Positions 32,613 to 40,580 of a stretch of 42,161 nt of DNA are shown piece after piece (positions within the stretch are counted from its first letter, which is position 1; each line of letters opens with the position of its first letter). The stretch comes from JBCDGZ01 sp038750655 (lineage in GTDB: Bacteria; Bacteroidota; Bacteroidia; Chitinophagales; Saprospiraceae), in NCBI GenBank assembly GCA_038750655.1, contig JBCDGZ010000061.1, forward strand, positions 1 through 42,161. The letters run 5' to 3'. Below the pieces are notes generated by a model that was given only the letters and a program-made list of their open reading frames with translations, made no database searches and had not been told where the DNA came from. Position numbers and translations under genes: made by a program.

Positions 32613-32890
32613 CTACAAGAAGGGGAGAGTCCATAGCGCAAAACAGCTTTGTAAGGCCAAACGGCAAAAAAGTATATTTTTTTTGAAAAAAATGGCTTTA
32701 TTTTCCCCTGAAATTGTGTTACAAAATATAAGATAATTTCATCTATAATCATCGAATCTATTGCTTGTAAGCTTGTTATGAGGGCGATAGGTATAGCGAT
32801 CGTCTATGATGTAAATGATCAGTGAATTTTGGCCCTAATTCCCCCGTCACACAAAATTGCAAAAAGGACTTTGATTGGAAGTAGAGGCCA

Positions 32891-32920
32891 TTGTGACAAA
32901 CAAAATATAGTGTATCTTTG
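32891..32920 (+). promoter_or_regulatory. Bacteroidota -33/-7 promoter
   Basis: TTG (32891-32893), exactly 19 bases, TATCTTTG (32913-32920), a full match to the group's TTG-N19-TAnnTTTG promoter, 23 bases before the ATG of the small exported-protein gene. Confidence 0.7.
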
Positions 32921-32943
32921 TATAAGAAAAATAATTGTGGATC

Positions 32944-33333
32944 ATGAAAATACTACACTGCGCAATTATTTATCTCTTTTTGACCGGAACTTACTCCCAC
33001 AGTAGCAAGACTATTTCACAAAACTTTCACCTGGACCAGCACATTCAAACACTAGTCACAGACCTTGACGGTGAGGTAGAATTGATACACTGGGACGAAG
33101 ATATGATTAGGGTAGAAACGACCATTCGATCCAACTTATCTTCGAAAGATGGCCTCGATTATGCCATCGGCAAAGGAGATTACCGACTAGTACCAAACAC
33201 CGCCGAGCAACGGTACACATTGGTACTGCGCACAAAGAAATTAATTCCGACTGTTCTTATCAAGGGACAAATTCAAAAAACACGACAACACTACAAAGTA
33301 TTCGTTCCTTCTCGTGTTGTACACACCCGCTAA
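32944..33333 (+). CDS. Small exported protein, unknown function
   Basis: 129 residues. Signal peptide (MKILHCAIIYLFLTGTYSHS). The mature part begins with a DUF4097/adhesin-like strand pair (LVTDLDGEVELIHWDEDMIRVET) but ends before a repeat solenoid develops. It could be a short relative or a truncated family member; I find no continuation in other frames. Cytoplasmic retention is unlikely. It has a strong consensus promoter and an intrinsic terminator, so it is an independent transcription unit. ATG 32944 chosen over the TTG nine bases upstream. Confidence 0.75.
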   Translation: MKILHCAIIYLFLTGTYSHSSKTISQNFHLDQHIQTLVTDLDGEVELIHWDEDMIRVETTIRSNLSSKDGLDYAIGKGDYRLVPNTAEQRYTLVLRTKKLIPTVLIKGQIQKTRQHYKVFVPSRVVHTR

Positions 33334-33400
33334 TTTGAATCTCATCGGGCTAGGAAACGAATCGACAGTTATTAACCTATGAACTTACTTCTGACCCAAG

Positions 33401-33433
33401 GGGGCGCATCCATCCCGGAGCGCTCCTTTTTTT
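33401..33433 (+). terminator. Intrinsic terminator
   Basis: GGGGCGC (33401-33407) pairs with GCGCTCC (33420-33426), one G-U pair, 12-base loop, followed directly by seven T. It terminates the small exported-protein gene ahead of pth. Confidence 0.75.
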
Positions 33434-33444
33434 ATGCCTCAATC

Positions 33445-33475
33445 TTTCCAAAACGCTTCGGGACTGCTATTTTTG
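33445..33475 (+). promoter_or_regulatory. Putative promoter of pth
   Basis: TATTTTTG (33468-33475) matches TAnnTTTG. TTTC (33445-33448), 19 bases upstream, is one base off the -33 TTTG. The ATG is 29 bases downstream. Confidence 0.5.
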
Positions 33476-33504
33476 CAGCACATTAACAACGAACTTTTCG
33501 TCAG

Positions 33505-34125
33505 ATGAGCTGGTTAAGACGCATATACGAATCGTTTTTCAAACAAGAAGAACCTGATCCAATGAAATACTTGATTGTCGGTCTGGGCAATATGGGCGCA
33601 GAATATGATGGCACGCGCCACAATATCGGTTTTAAAGTGGTGGAGGAACTGGCCAAAGAATTTGAGGCTACCTTCAAACACGAGCAGCTTGGCGACCTGG
33701 CGGAGCTGCGCCACAAGGGGCGGACCTTCGTCCTCCTCAAACCGTCTACCTACATGAATCTGAGCGGTAAGGCGGTCCGCTACTGGCTACAAAAGAAAAA
33801 AATCCTCCCCGAAAATCTCCTGGTTGTTGTCGACGACCTCAACCTGCCCTTCGGTAAGCAACGCCTACGGGCCAAAGGCTCCGACGGGGGCCACAACGGC
33901 CTCAAAAGTATCGATCAGCTCAACGGCGGCAACAAATACGCTCGCCTGCGCATCGGCATCGGCCGTGAGTTCTCCAAAGGAAGGCAAGTCAATTATGTAT
34001 TGGGACCTTGGTCGGAAGAAGAGCAAAAACAGTTGCCCGAAATCCTTAAATACGCCAGCGATACCATCAAAAGCTTCGGTACCGTCGGGCTGACGCATAC
34101 CATGAATCGTTTCAATAAGAAGTAG
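33505..34125 (+). CDS. pth: Peptidyl-tRNA hydrolase
   Basis: 206 residues. All active-site motifs are present: GLGNMG (Asn29), TRHNIGF (His39, catalytic), PSTYMNLSG, VVDDLNLPFGK (catalytic Asp) and GSDGGHNGLKS (Asn that binds the peptide). It releases peptides from stalled peptidyl-tRNA and is essential in most bacteria. The 19-residue N-terminal extension before MKYLIVGLGN is common in Bacteroidota Pth; ATG 33562 is the alternative start giving the classical length. The 3' end overlaps the convergent GNAT gene by 14 bases. Confidence 0.96.
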   Translation: MSWLRRIYESFFKQEEPDPMKYLIVGLGNMGAEYDGTRHNIGFKVVEELAKEFEATFKHEQLGDLAELRHKGRTFVLLKPSTYMNLSGKAVRYWLQKKKILPENLLVVVDDLNLPFGKQRLRAKGSDGGHNGLKSIDQLNGGNKYARLRIGIGREFSKGRQVNYVLGPWSEEEQKQLPEILKYASDTIKSFGTVGLTHTMNRFNKK

Positions 34126-34684
34126 ACCATTCTTCTCTCAAAATCCCCATTCCTATCGAATCGTAATATTGGCCCTTCACTATACGGGCCTTGCGGAAGC
34201 AAGCCTCCTGCTTGAACCCCAGCTTTAGGCCCAGTCGCACCATGCCTCCATTGCCTGACCAAGTCCGCAGATCGAGGCGCACCAGCGAGGGGTCCTGATC
34301 AAAGAGGTATTGTATCCACAGACTCAGGGCTTCAAAGCCGATCCCCTTGCCCCAGTCCTGATCGTCGTAGATGACAATACCGATCGATCTCCAGTTGGTC
34401 GGTTGGCTTTGCCAATACCAGCTCACCGTGCCCAGCAGGCGATCGTTCCCGTTGGCCGCAATAGCCAGGCGCTTGCGAGGGACCCGCCAGCTTCGCTCAG
34501 CGATCTTGCGTTTGTAGACCATGATGGTGTTTTCAACCTGCTCAGGGGTTTGTTTAGGGTAATAAGGGCCATTGAAGTCCATCCAGCGGTGGTGGCCGAT
34601 GTTCCATTTCCAGTACAGCGGAAGGTCCTGCTCGGTCCAATCCCGGATGCTCAGTGTAGGGCCACTTAATTTGATAATGGACAT
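34112..34684 (-). CDS. GNAT-family N-acetyltransferase (RimJ/RimL type)
   Basis: 190 residues. Acetyl-CoA motif A is IGIVIYDDQDWGKGIGFEALSL (given here in outline: beta-4 IGIVIYDD and loop QDWGKGIG). The ending VKGQYYDSIGMGILREEW is a RimJ/L-like signature. Probably acetylates a protein N-terminus or small amine; substrate unknown. It is last of a three-gene leftward operon (pentapeptide protein, HAD phosphatase, GNAT), with only two bases after the HAD stop. Confidence 0.87.
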   Translation of the reverse strand: MSIIKLSGPTLSIRDWTEQDLPLYWKWNIGHHRWMDFNGPYYPKQTPEQVENTIMVYKRKIAERSWRVPRKRLAIAANGNDRLLGTVSWYWQSQPTNWRSIGIVIYDDQDWGKGIGFEALSLWIQYLFDQDPSLVRLDLRTWSGNGGMVRLGLKLGFKQEACFRKARIVKGQYYDSIGMGILREEWSTSY

Positions 34685-34686
34685 AG

Positions 34687-35319
34687 TTATAAGGCTAGAA
34701 TAGTTTGAAGTTCTGTGAAAGAATGAAGGGCAAAATCGGCCCAGGGCGTCGCTGCCGACTGGCCTAAAGGCAGCCGCTGCACCGTATTCATCCCCAAGTC
34801 TTTACCCGCCCGAAGCTCGGATTCCGGATTATCGCCAATCACCCAGCATTGCTCTGGAGGTAAGGAGTGGGTGTGTAGAATATGCTCAAAAATCCCCTGC
34901 TTATAAATGCGCTGTGGGGCGAAAGGGTCATCGATGAAAACCGCTTTGAAATCCGCCTCAATCCCCAAGGCACTGATCTTTGCCCGCTGAAGCTTGGTAA
35001 TGCCCGTTGTAACCAGCATTTTATCAATCGGAAGCTGGCGCAGCCACTGGTAATCCGGAAACGGCGAAATCTTCAGTTCGTAGTCCAACGATTGTAACTT
35101 TTGGTGAAAACGGGCTTGGGTAACTTCGGGGATGTGGTATTTTTTGGCAACGGCATCAAAAGGGCGCTGCCAAAGCTCTGTGATGGCCGCCTGTACTCGG
35201 CTTTCTTCTTGCTGTAGGCGCAGTTCGGTTTCCAGCAACGCTATGGCGGGCTGCACCACCTCGCTGCGAATCGATTGCGTCGCAAAAATGGTATCATCCA
35301 GGTCGAGTAACAGCAGCAT
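34687..35319 (-). CDS. HAD-superfamily hydrolase (phosphatase)
   Basis: 210 residues. Motif I LDLDDTIF (nucleophile and acid Asp), motif II TTG in MLVTTGITKLQ, motif III lysine in YKQGIF, motif IV VIGDNPESELRAGKDLG. The alpha-helical cap between motifs I and II makes it a type C1 HAD phosphatase like YjjG or phosphoglycolate phosphatases; substrate not inferable. The frame can extend to 35394, but that runs into the pentapeptide gene and lacks homology, so ATG 35319 is chosen. Confidence 0.9.
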   Translation of the reverse strand: MLLLLDLDDTIFATQSIRSEVVQPAIALLETELRLQQEESRVQAAITELWQRPFDAVAKKYHIPEVTQARFHQKLQSLDYELKISPFPDYQWLRQLPIDKMLVTTGITKLQRAKISALGIEADFKAVFIDDPFAPQRIYKQGIFEHILHTHSLPPEQCWVIGDNPESELRAGKDLGMNTVQRLPLGQSAATPWADFALHSFTELQTILAL

Positions 35320-35338
35320 AAAGACAGCATTTAAGGAT

Positions 35339-35908
35339 TTATTCGATGACCAACTGGTATTTTTTGAGCAGCCCCGCCAAATTCGTGACGGCAAACCGGG
35401 CGCCTGCTACGCTATTGTTATCGGGGTCGATATGGAAGTTGAAGGCACTGCGCAAATCTGCTTTGCGCAGATCGCTTTGATCAAAAATGGCTCCTTGCAG
35501 ATCGCAGTTGCTAAAGCTGGCTCCGGCGAGGTTGGCTTCTGTAAAGTCGGCCTCCTGTAAATTGCAATGCTCAAAACGCGTTTCCTTCAGCCGAAGTTGG
35601 TAGAAAATGGCGAAGTTGAGTAGGCAATGCTCGAAGTGCATCTCCAAAAGAAAATCATTGCAATCATCGAAGTGTAGCCCCATCAACTTGCAGCGTTTGA
35701 AGTGAACATCTTTGAAGGCCGTCTTGCGGATTTTGGCCATACTGAAATCACAATCTTCGAATCTGCACTCAGCAAAGGCAATTTCCGAAAGGTCTTGCTC
35801 GGCAAAGTTGCAGCCAACAAAATCGCAGTCCTCATATTCCCGAGCGAGGGCTTGATCGCCAAAGTTGGTATGGTTAAAGGTTTGGCTGTAGATAGATGGG
35901 GGCGTCAT
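35339..35908 (-). CDS. Pentapeptide-repeat protein
   Basis: 189 residues built mainly of A(D/N)Lxx-type pentapeptides (CDFVGCNFAEQDLSEIAFAE, ANLAGASFSNCDLQGAIFDQ), forming a right-handed quadrilateral beta-helix of about seven coils. The Qnr/McbG-like layout (cysteine-rich coils, a break near DFLLEMHF) resembles fluoroquinolone-protection pentapeptide proteins. Whether it binds gyrase is inference; other pentapeptide proteins have different or unknown roles. First gene of the operon with the HAD and GNAT genes. Confidence 0.88.
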   Translation of the reverse strand: MTPPSIYSQTFNHTNFGDQALAREYEDCDFVGCNFAEQDLSEIAFAECRFEDCDFSMAKIRKTAFKDVHFKRCKLMGLHFDDCNDFLLEMHFEHCLLNFAIFYQLRLKETRFEHCNLQEADFTEANLAGASFSNCDLQGAIFDQSDLRKADLRSAFNFHIDPDNNSVAGARFAVTNLAGLLKKYQLVIE

Positions 35909-35951
35909 AGAATTTCATTAGTGCTGGGTCCCATAAAATGGTTAAGTGGGG

Positions 35952-35982
35952 TAAAGATAGGGGCAATCTTCAGTATAATCAA
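35952..35982 (-). promoter_or_regulatory. Putative promoter of pentapeptide/HAD/GNAT operon
   Basis: On the minus strand TTG (35982-35980), 20 bases, TATCTTTA (35959-35952): one mismatch to TAnnTTTG. It lies 44 bases upstream of the pentapeptide ATG. Confidence 0.45.
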
Positions 35983-36094
35983 GGGAGAAAAACGGGAACC
36001 TTTGGCCAGAATTCATGTTCTTTTAAAACTAAATTCACATTGGACTAATAATGTATAACGATCATTGCATGGTTTATCAAATCCCTTGCTTGCC

Positions 36095-37603
36095 ATGACC
36101 TTCCGTAGCTCTGTCTGTCTATGCCTCTTGATTTTACTCCTGAGCTATTGTGCTCCTGCCCCTGCTCCCGATGGCGCGACACTGGCTAAAATCCACTGCT
36201 CCTCCTGCCATCAATTCCCCGAGCCGGGCCACCTGGATCAAAAGAGTTGGCGAGAATACATCCTGCCCCGCATGGGCTACGCCCTCGGTGTACTGCCAGT
36301 CGACAGCGTCGGTGGTGGATTCATCGAGCCTTTCGCCGAAGCCGCCGCTTTCAGCAACCCCATGCTTTTCCGCAAGGAGGCCTCCGTGACCAAGGCGGAA
36401 TGGCAGGCCATCCGCGACTATTATCTCGCCGAAGCACCAGTGGCCCTGCCCGGCAACCAAGAGCCCGAGGTTACCATAGAACTGCCTCAGTTCAAAGTCA
36501 ATTTCCCCAACCACTTCCTCTCGCCGCCCAGCAGTACGCTGGTGCGGATGGGCAACGATCAGCTCTTTGTCGGGGATGCCCACACCCGCAAGCTCTATAT
36601 CTTTGATGACGAGGGGCAGCTCCTTAAGGCGGCCAACGCCGGGGCGGTACCGGTGTGGCTCAACGATCACCCGGAGGGCTATTTGGTGACCAACATGGGG
36701 GCTTTTTCGCCGACGGATGCAGGGCTGGGGCAAGTGGTGTTTTTGCCGAAGAAGGCCACGCAGCAAGCAATGGTGTTGATTGACAGCCTCCGCCGTCCGG
36801 TACATACCGAGCTGGCGGACCTGGATCAAGATGGCATTTCCGATCTGTTGATTTGCGAGTTTGCTAAGTGGACAGGCGGTTTGGCCTGGTGGAAAAACAA
36901 TGGTCGAGGAGGCTTTGAGCGCAAGCCGCTGCGCAATATGCCCGGCGCGATGAAGGCTTACGCCCGCGACCTCAATGGCGATCAGCGTCTCGACATCGTT
37001 GCGCTGTTTGGGCAGGGCGATGAGGGCATCTTTGCGTTCTACAACGAAGGCGAGGGGCGCTTCCGGGAAGAGCGGCTGCTGCGCTTTCCGCCCAGCCACG
37101 GCTCCAGCTATTTCAAGCTCTTTGATTACAACCAGGATGGCCATCTCGACATCATTTACACCTGCGGGGATAATGCTGATTTTCCCCCTATTAACAAGCC
37201 CTATCACGGCATCTATATTTTCAGCAACGACGGGCAAAACCAATTTACCCAAAGTTTCTTTCACCCGATGTACGGCGCCTACGCCGCCCACCCCGAAGAC
37301 TTTGATCAGGATGGCGATCTGGACATCGCTGCCATTGCCTTTTTCCCGGACTTCAAACAAGCCCCTCAATCCGGCTTCAGGTACTTGGAAAATCAGGGGG
37401 AGATGAAAATGAGGGCCTATACCTTTCCGGGAGCACAGAAGGGCCGCTGGATTGTCATGGATGCCGCCGATCAGGATGGTGATGGAGATCAGGACCTAAT
37501 ATTGGGGGCCTTGGCCTTTGAGGTGATTCCCAAGCAGGGGTTGGTAGAGCAGTGGGTGAAGGAGGGCATTCCGTATGTGGTGTTGGAGAATGTGTTGCGC
37601 TAG
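36095..37603 (+). CDS. Cytochrome c / FG-GAP (VCBS) repeat lipoprotein
   Basis: 502 residues. Probable lipoprotein signal (LLILLLSYC, Cys19). A c-type haem motif CSSCH (35-39) opens a short monohaem domain. Five to six FG-GAP/VCBS repeats follow with calcium-binding loops (DLDQDGISDLL, DLNGDQRLDIV, DYNQDGHLDII, DFDQDGDLDIA, DQDGDGDQDLI), making a beta-propeller. Such proteins are thought to be periplasmic or surface electron-transfer or adhesion proteins. ATG 36095 is preferred over TTG 36065 because it gives a standard signal peptide. It stands alone on the plus strand. Confidence 0.9.
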   Translation: MTFRSSVCLCLLILLLSYCAPAPAPDGATLAKIHCSSCHQFPEPGHLDQKSWREYILPRMGYALGVLPVDSVGGGFIEPFAEAAAFSNPMLFRKEASVTKAEWQAIRDYYLAEAPVALPGNQEPEVTIELPQFKVNFPNHFLSPPSSTLVRMGNDQLFVGDAHTRKLYIFDDEGQLLKAANAGAVPVWLNDHPEGYLVTNMGAFSPTDAGLGQVVFLPKKATQQAMVLIDSLRRPVHTELADLDQDGISDLLICEFAKWTGGLAWWKNNGRGGFERKPLRNMPGAMKAYARDLNGDQRLDIVALFGQGDEGIFAFYNEGEGRFREERLLRFPPSHGSSYFKLFDYNQDGHLDIIYTCGDNADFPPINKPYHGIYIFSNDGQNQFTQSFFHPMYGAYAAHPEDFDQDGDLDIAAIAFFPDFKQAPQSGFRYLENQGEMKMRAYTFPGAQKGRWIVMDAADQDGDGDQDLILGALAFEVIPKQGLVEQWVKEGIPYVVLENVLR

Positions 37604-37688
37604 AGGAGGAATGTGTACATTTTAATTCCGTTCTGGACAAAAATTATCAATGGAATGGAGAAGAAGTATTGGAAGCAATAAGAAAGGC

Positions 37689-38210
37689 TTAGTTCTCTTT
37701 TTCTACTACATTTTCCTTCACCCACTCCATACGTTTTTGCGTTCGTTCAATGGCATTGCAGTGAGTTTCTTCGCCCGCCTCACACGATTTTTCTAAAGCC
37801 AGAATCAGCCGCTCGTAGGTTTTGACATCCGTACCGCCGTAGGTAAGGGCTTGGCGGTAATTGTAAACGGCCAGCATATAGTCGCCTTCTTCGTAAGCCA
37901 GTTCGGCTTGCCGTTGGAGGCGGCGAAACTGGCCATAGGCTTCTCCGAGGTCGAGCTGCGTGGCTTGGGTTTGCTGCTTTTGCGTCAGTTGGTCGCTTCG
38001 GATTTGCTGAATTTTATCCCGCTTGGTGATGTAAATCCCCAAGAGCACTAGGATCAGCGCATAAGCCGAGTATTTAACAATTTTGCGCAGCATAGTACTT
38101 TCCTCAAATTCCTCCTGGTAGTCGTCTGGTTCAATATCAAAATTTCTATTTTCGACGACCTTTCGGGGTCTTCCGAATAGAGAGGTTCGCTTTTCTTTTT
38201 TCTTGGTCAT
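37689..38210 (-). CDS. Small single-pass membrane protein with TPR-like C-terminus
   Basis: 173 residues. A basic cytoplasmic N-terminus (about 40 residues), one membrane helix (VKYSAYALILVLLGIYIT, about 45-62), a coiled-coil stretch rich in Gln, and a TPR-like pair (LAYEEGDYMLAVYNYRQAL). Two cysteines near the C-terminus (SCEAGEETHC) could form a disulfide if the domain is periplasmic. No family name recognised. Lies alone on the minus strand. Confidence 0.78.
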   Translation of the reverse strand: MTKKKEKRTSLFGRPRKVVENRNFDIEPDDYQEEFEESTMLRKIVKYSAYALILVLLGIYITKRDKIQQIRSDQLTQKQQTQATQLDLGEAYGQFRRLQRQAELAYEEGDYMLAVYNYRQALTYGGTDVKTYERLILALEKSCEAGEETHCNAIERTQKRMEWVKENVVEKEN

Positions 38211-38289
38211 ACGTGCAGCTCAATCTTTAGAAGATATTGATAGAAATCAGCAATGAAGATAAAGCAAAGCTGCGGCATATTCAAGTCGG

Positions 38290-38358
38290 CCCCAAAGCAA
38301 TCATCCCGAAGCCTACACAGTGGCAGGATTCAGGATGATGACGAAATGATCTTTGGGG
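38290..38358. repeat. Nested inverted repeat downstream of the cupredoxin gene
   Basis: Outer arms CCCCAAAG (38290-38297) and CTTTGGGG (38351-38358), and inner arms ATCATCC (38300-38306) and GGATGAT (38333-38339), form one long interrupted hairpin beginning two bases after the cupredoxin stop. It may act as the terminator and 3' stabiliser of that mRNA, though no U-tract follows. Confidence 0.6.
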
Positions 38359-38359
38359 T

Positions 38360-38728
38360 TTACTTTACCGTAATCGTATACTGAGGAGTGGGGTTGAGTG
38401 GACAGAAGTAGACATATTCACCTTTGGTTAGGGCTACGGTTTTTGAGGTAGAGCTTTCGCCATTTTTGATGGTCTTCTGAACATAGGCCTCTTTGATGTG
38501 GTTCGCCTGATCGGTCTTCCCTTTGGGAGCGAGGACAAACCCTACTTCGTGGTCAATACCGTTGTTGGTAATTTCGAATACATAGTTGCCTTCGGCTAGG
38601 GTGAGGCTATGGATAGTAAATTCGCCGGTTGTTTGTTCCAATTGGATGGTCTTGGCATCTTGAGCAAGGCTCAGGTTGATGAATAGGCCGAATACCAGAG
38701 TCAGGGTAATGAAAATTGCTTTTCTCAT
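38360..38728 (-). CDS. Exported cupredoxin-like protein with incomplete copper site
   Basis: 122 residues. Signal peptide 1-22 (cleavage after SLA or LAQ). The mature part is a plastocyanin-like beta sandwich: GNYVFEITNNGIDHEVGFVL and a closing KGEYVYFCP strand. A type-1 copper site would use His60 and Cys109, but the CxxxxH and Met ligands after the cysteine are replaced by CPLNPTPQY, so copper binding is doubtful or altered. It is probably periplasmic. The gene is 92 bases downstream of the AhpD-like gene and separated by a GC-rich hairpin. Confidence 0.82.
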   Translation of the reverse strand: MRKAIFITLTLVFGLFINLSLAQDAKTIQLEQTTGEFTIHSLTLAEGNYVFEITNNGIDHEVGFVLAPKGKTDQANHIKEAYVQKTIKNGESSTSKTVALTKGEYVYFCPLNPTPQYTITVK

Positions 38729-38783
38729 GATTTTTATATTTTGAACTTCTTTTTAGTAATAGTTGATAAGTTAGAGGAATAGC

Positions 38784-38803
38784 GGGCGGCACAGCGGCCG
38801 CCC
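38784..38803 (-). terminator. GC-rich hairpin after AhpD-like gene
   Basis: GGGCGGC (38784-38790) and GCCGCCC (38797-38803), perfect 7-bp stem with a 6-base loop, 17 bases past the stop of the AhpD-like gene. There is little U-tract on the minus strand, so termination efficiency is uncertain. Confidence 0.5.
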
Positions 38804-38819
38804 TTGTTATTGTGTTATG

Positions 38820-39368
38820 CTAGACAGCAGTGCTTTCGAGGCTGGGAGCAGCCGGGAAGTCTACTGGAATTTGAGACAGATTGTGGAGATAGTTGCTGAT
38901 GGTCTTATCGCCCACTTGTACGATGGCATCGACGAGATTGCCGTTGGTGTAGCCAGCGGCCAGGAAGTTATTGATGGCCTCTTCGCTGGCGCGGCCCCGG
39001 TTGCTGACGATAGAAGCAGTCAGCTTAGCCAGTGCGTTCAGTTTGGCATCGAAGGAGGCCTTCCCACCTCTGATTTCGAGAATCTGCTCGTCGGTGAAGC
39101 CATTCATCTTACCGAGTGCAGTGTGGGCAGCCTGGCAGTAGTCGCAGTCGTTTACCTGGCTAGTCACCAGATTGATGACCTCTTTTTCCTTATTGCTGAG
39201 GCTAGATTGGCGACCGCTGAAATTGAGGTAGTCGCCGAGTGCAGTATCGCTGTGAGCGTAGAAAGCGTAGAGATTGGGAACGAAGCCCAGCTTGCCTTTT
39301 AGGTTGTCGAAGATTGCTTGATTGTTTTCAGAAACTTCTGATCTAGTAGGGACTTGGAAACTTGCCAT
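38820..39368 (-). CDS. Carboxymuconolactone decarboxylase/AhpD-like protein
   Basis: 182 residues. The AhpD-core signature is NDCDYCQAAHTALG: Cys75, Cys78 and His82, preceded by a glutamate-bearing helix (KEKEVINLVTS). The whole protein matches peroxidase-related CMD proteins of about 180 residues. Such proteins reduce peroxides using the CxxC pair. Transcribed downstream of an AraC-family gene with a 90-base gap, and sharing a 17-base promoter motif with the SRPBCC gene, which suggests common stress or chemical control. Confidence 0.93.
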   Translation of the reverse strand: MASFQVPTRSEVSENNQAIFDNLKGKLGFVPNLYAFYAHSDTALGDYLNFSGRQSSLSNKEKEVINLVTSQVNDCDYCQAAHTALGKMNGFTDEQILEIRGGKASFDAKLNALAKLTASIVSNRGRASEEAINNFLAAGYTNGNLVDAIVQVGDKTISNYLHNLSQIPVDFPAAPSLESTAV

Positions 39369-39402
39369 TGTCTTTTATTTTTTTGTGATTACTTTAATTT
39401 TA

Positions 39403-39419
39403 TTGACAATGCAAAGATG
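39403..39419 (-). promoter_or_regulatory. Shared promoter motif CATCTTTGnnTTGTCAA (AhpD-like gene)
   Basis: On the minus strand CATCTTTG-N2-TTGTCAA occurs 35-51 bases before the ATG. CATCTTTG is one base from the -7 consensus, and no -33 TTG lies at the right spacing, so activator dependence is plausible. The same motif is found at 41209-41225. Confidence 0.5.
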
Positions 39420-39458
39420 TCCCATAAATCGAGGGCAGCGGTAGGCTATATTTCCCGC

Positions 39459-40307
39459 TTAGTTATCAAAAATTCCCTTTTGTGCATTTACTTTGAATTC
39501 TTTTGGTGAAAATCCTTCTTTTCCCTTGAAAAATCGGCTGAACGCTTGCAGCGTATCAAAGCCTAATTCGTAAGCGATCTCCTTGATGGCCTTATCCGAA
39601 TAGAGCAAAAGGCGGCGGGCCTCCATCATCAGCCGACCCTGAATGATCTGTATGGGCGACTGGTCGTAGTATTTAGAAAAGTAATTGGCGAGGGTTTTGG
39701 GCGACTTGTGCAGCAGCTCGGCGTACTCGGCTACTCCGTGCTTGGTTTTGAAGTGTTGTTCAACCAAAAAATTGAAATCCCGGATCAGGTCTGCTGTCCC
39801 CTTGTCCACCTGGGTGCCCATGTGCTGCTCCTTATGCAAACGAGTACAAAGGATGAGTAGGCGTTTGAGCATCATTTGTAGCATTTCAATTTGCAGATTG
39901 TCGCGGGACTTAAACTCCATTGTAAACATCTGCCAAAGGATGCTGAACTTCTCCAACTCTGCTTCTGGAATGTCGAGGATGGGAAGCTGGGAGGCCCCAA
40001 AGAAGAGCACCCCACGGCAGCCCACCTGAGGGTCATGATCGAGGATGCAGTAAAAAGCGCGGTTGAAGCGCACCATCCGCAGCTGCGTAATTGCCAGGCT
40101 CTCGACCTTGTGAAACTCCGTAAGGCAAAGAATCTGGTTCTTTTTCAACTGATGGGGGACGCCATCAATGGCCAGTTGGTTACCCTCTCCGGTGAACCAC
40201 AGCAGGGTCAGGGTCTTTTTGGACGACTCGCGGAGCAGCTTGCAGTTGCGCTTATCGATTTCGGCTAGGCGCAGGTATTCCTGTGCTGCCCCTTGGAATT
40301 GCAGCAT
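39459..40307 (-). CDS. AraC-family transcriptional regulator
   Basis: 282 residues. N-terminal cupin-like effector domain (LLWFTGEGNQLAIDGVPHQLKKNQILCL). The C-terminal double helix-turn-helix includes MMEARRLLLYSDKAIKEIAY and ELGFDTLQAFSRFFKGKEGF, then the terminal FSPKEFK signature. It is expected to activate the AhpD-like gene encoded 90 bases downstream (neighbourhood inference). ATG 40307 (MLQFQGAAQEYLRL) is preferred; the frame remains open to 40373 with other possible starts. Confidence 0.92.
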   Translation of the reverse strand: MLQFQGAAQEYLRLAEIDKRNCKLLRESSKKTLTLLWFTGEGNQLAIDGVPHQLKKNQILCLTEFHKVESLAITQLRMVRFNRAFYCILDHDPQVGCRGVLFFGASQLPILDIPEAELEKFSILWQMFTMEFKSRDNLQIEMLQMMLKRLLILCTRLHKEQHMGTQVDKGTADLIRDFNFLVEQHFKTKHGVAEYAELLHKSPKTLANYFSKYYDQSPIQIIQGRLMMEARRLLLYSDKAIKEIAYELGFDTLQAFSRFFKGKEGFSPKEFKVNAQKGIFDN

Positions 40308-40427
40308 AGTTGAAGGTTTGGTATTAGACGTGGTAAAACTAGGGCTAATTGTAGACATACCCCAACAAAACAATCCGTTTAAAAGCTTGTTTACCCAGGC
40401 TGCTGAAAAGTCTAGTAATTGTCGGCC

Positions 40428-40459
40428 AAAAAAGCCTCTACTGCGCAGCAGTAGAGGCT
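40428..40459 (-). terminator. Intrinsic terminator of the SRPBCC gene
   Basis: AGCCTCTACTGC (40433-40444) and GCAGTAGAGGCT (40448-40459) form a perfect 12-bp stem with a 3-base loop. On the minus strand it runs straight into a U-tract (A-run 40428-40432 on the plus strand). It is about 120 bases past the SRPBCC stop and upstream of the AraC gene. Confidence 0.85.
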
Positions 40460-40580
40460 CGGAATGCGTCCTAAAAGATTCTATCCTTTAATTATCCTAA
40501 AAGGAGTAGCTAAAAGATAAGAAGGTTAAAATAAATACAATCAAATTTTAATTCATAATTGCGAAATAGGCTATCGATTT

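Larger units (their letters stand above)
32585..32943. other. Divergent intergenic region (359 bases)
   Basis: AT-rich control region between the leftward radical SAM gene and the rightward small exported-protein gene. It includes both promoters listed separately and a long T/A tract near 32670-32700. No RNA gene or further ORF is supported. Confidence 0.6.

Noticed and set aside
36134..37369. 411-codon open frame on the minus strand
   Set aside because: Antisense to the FG-GAP lipoprotein, whose haem and calcium motifs are clear; the antisense product has no family features.
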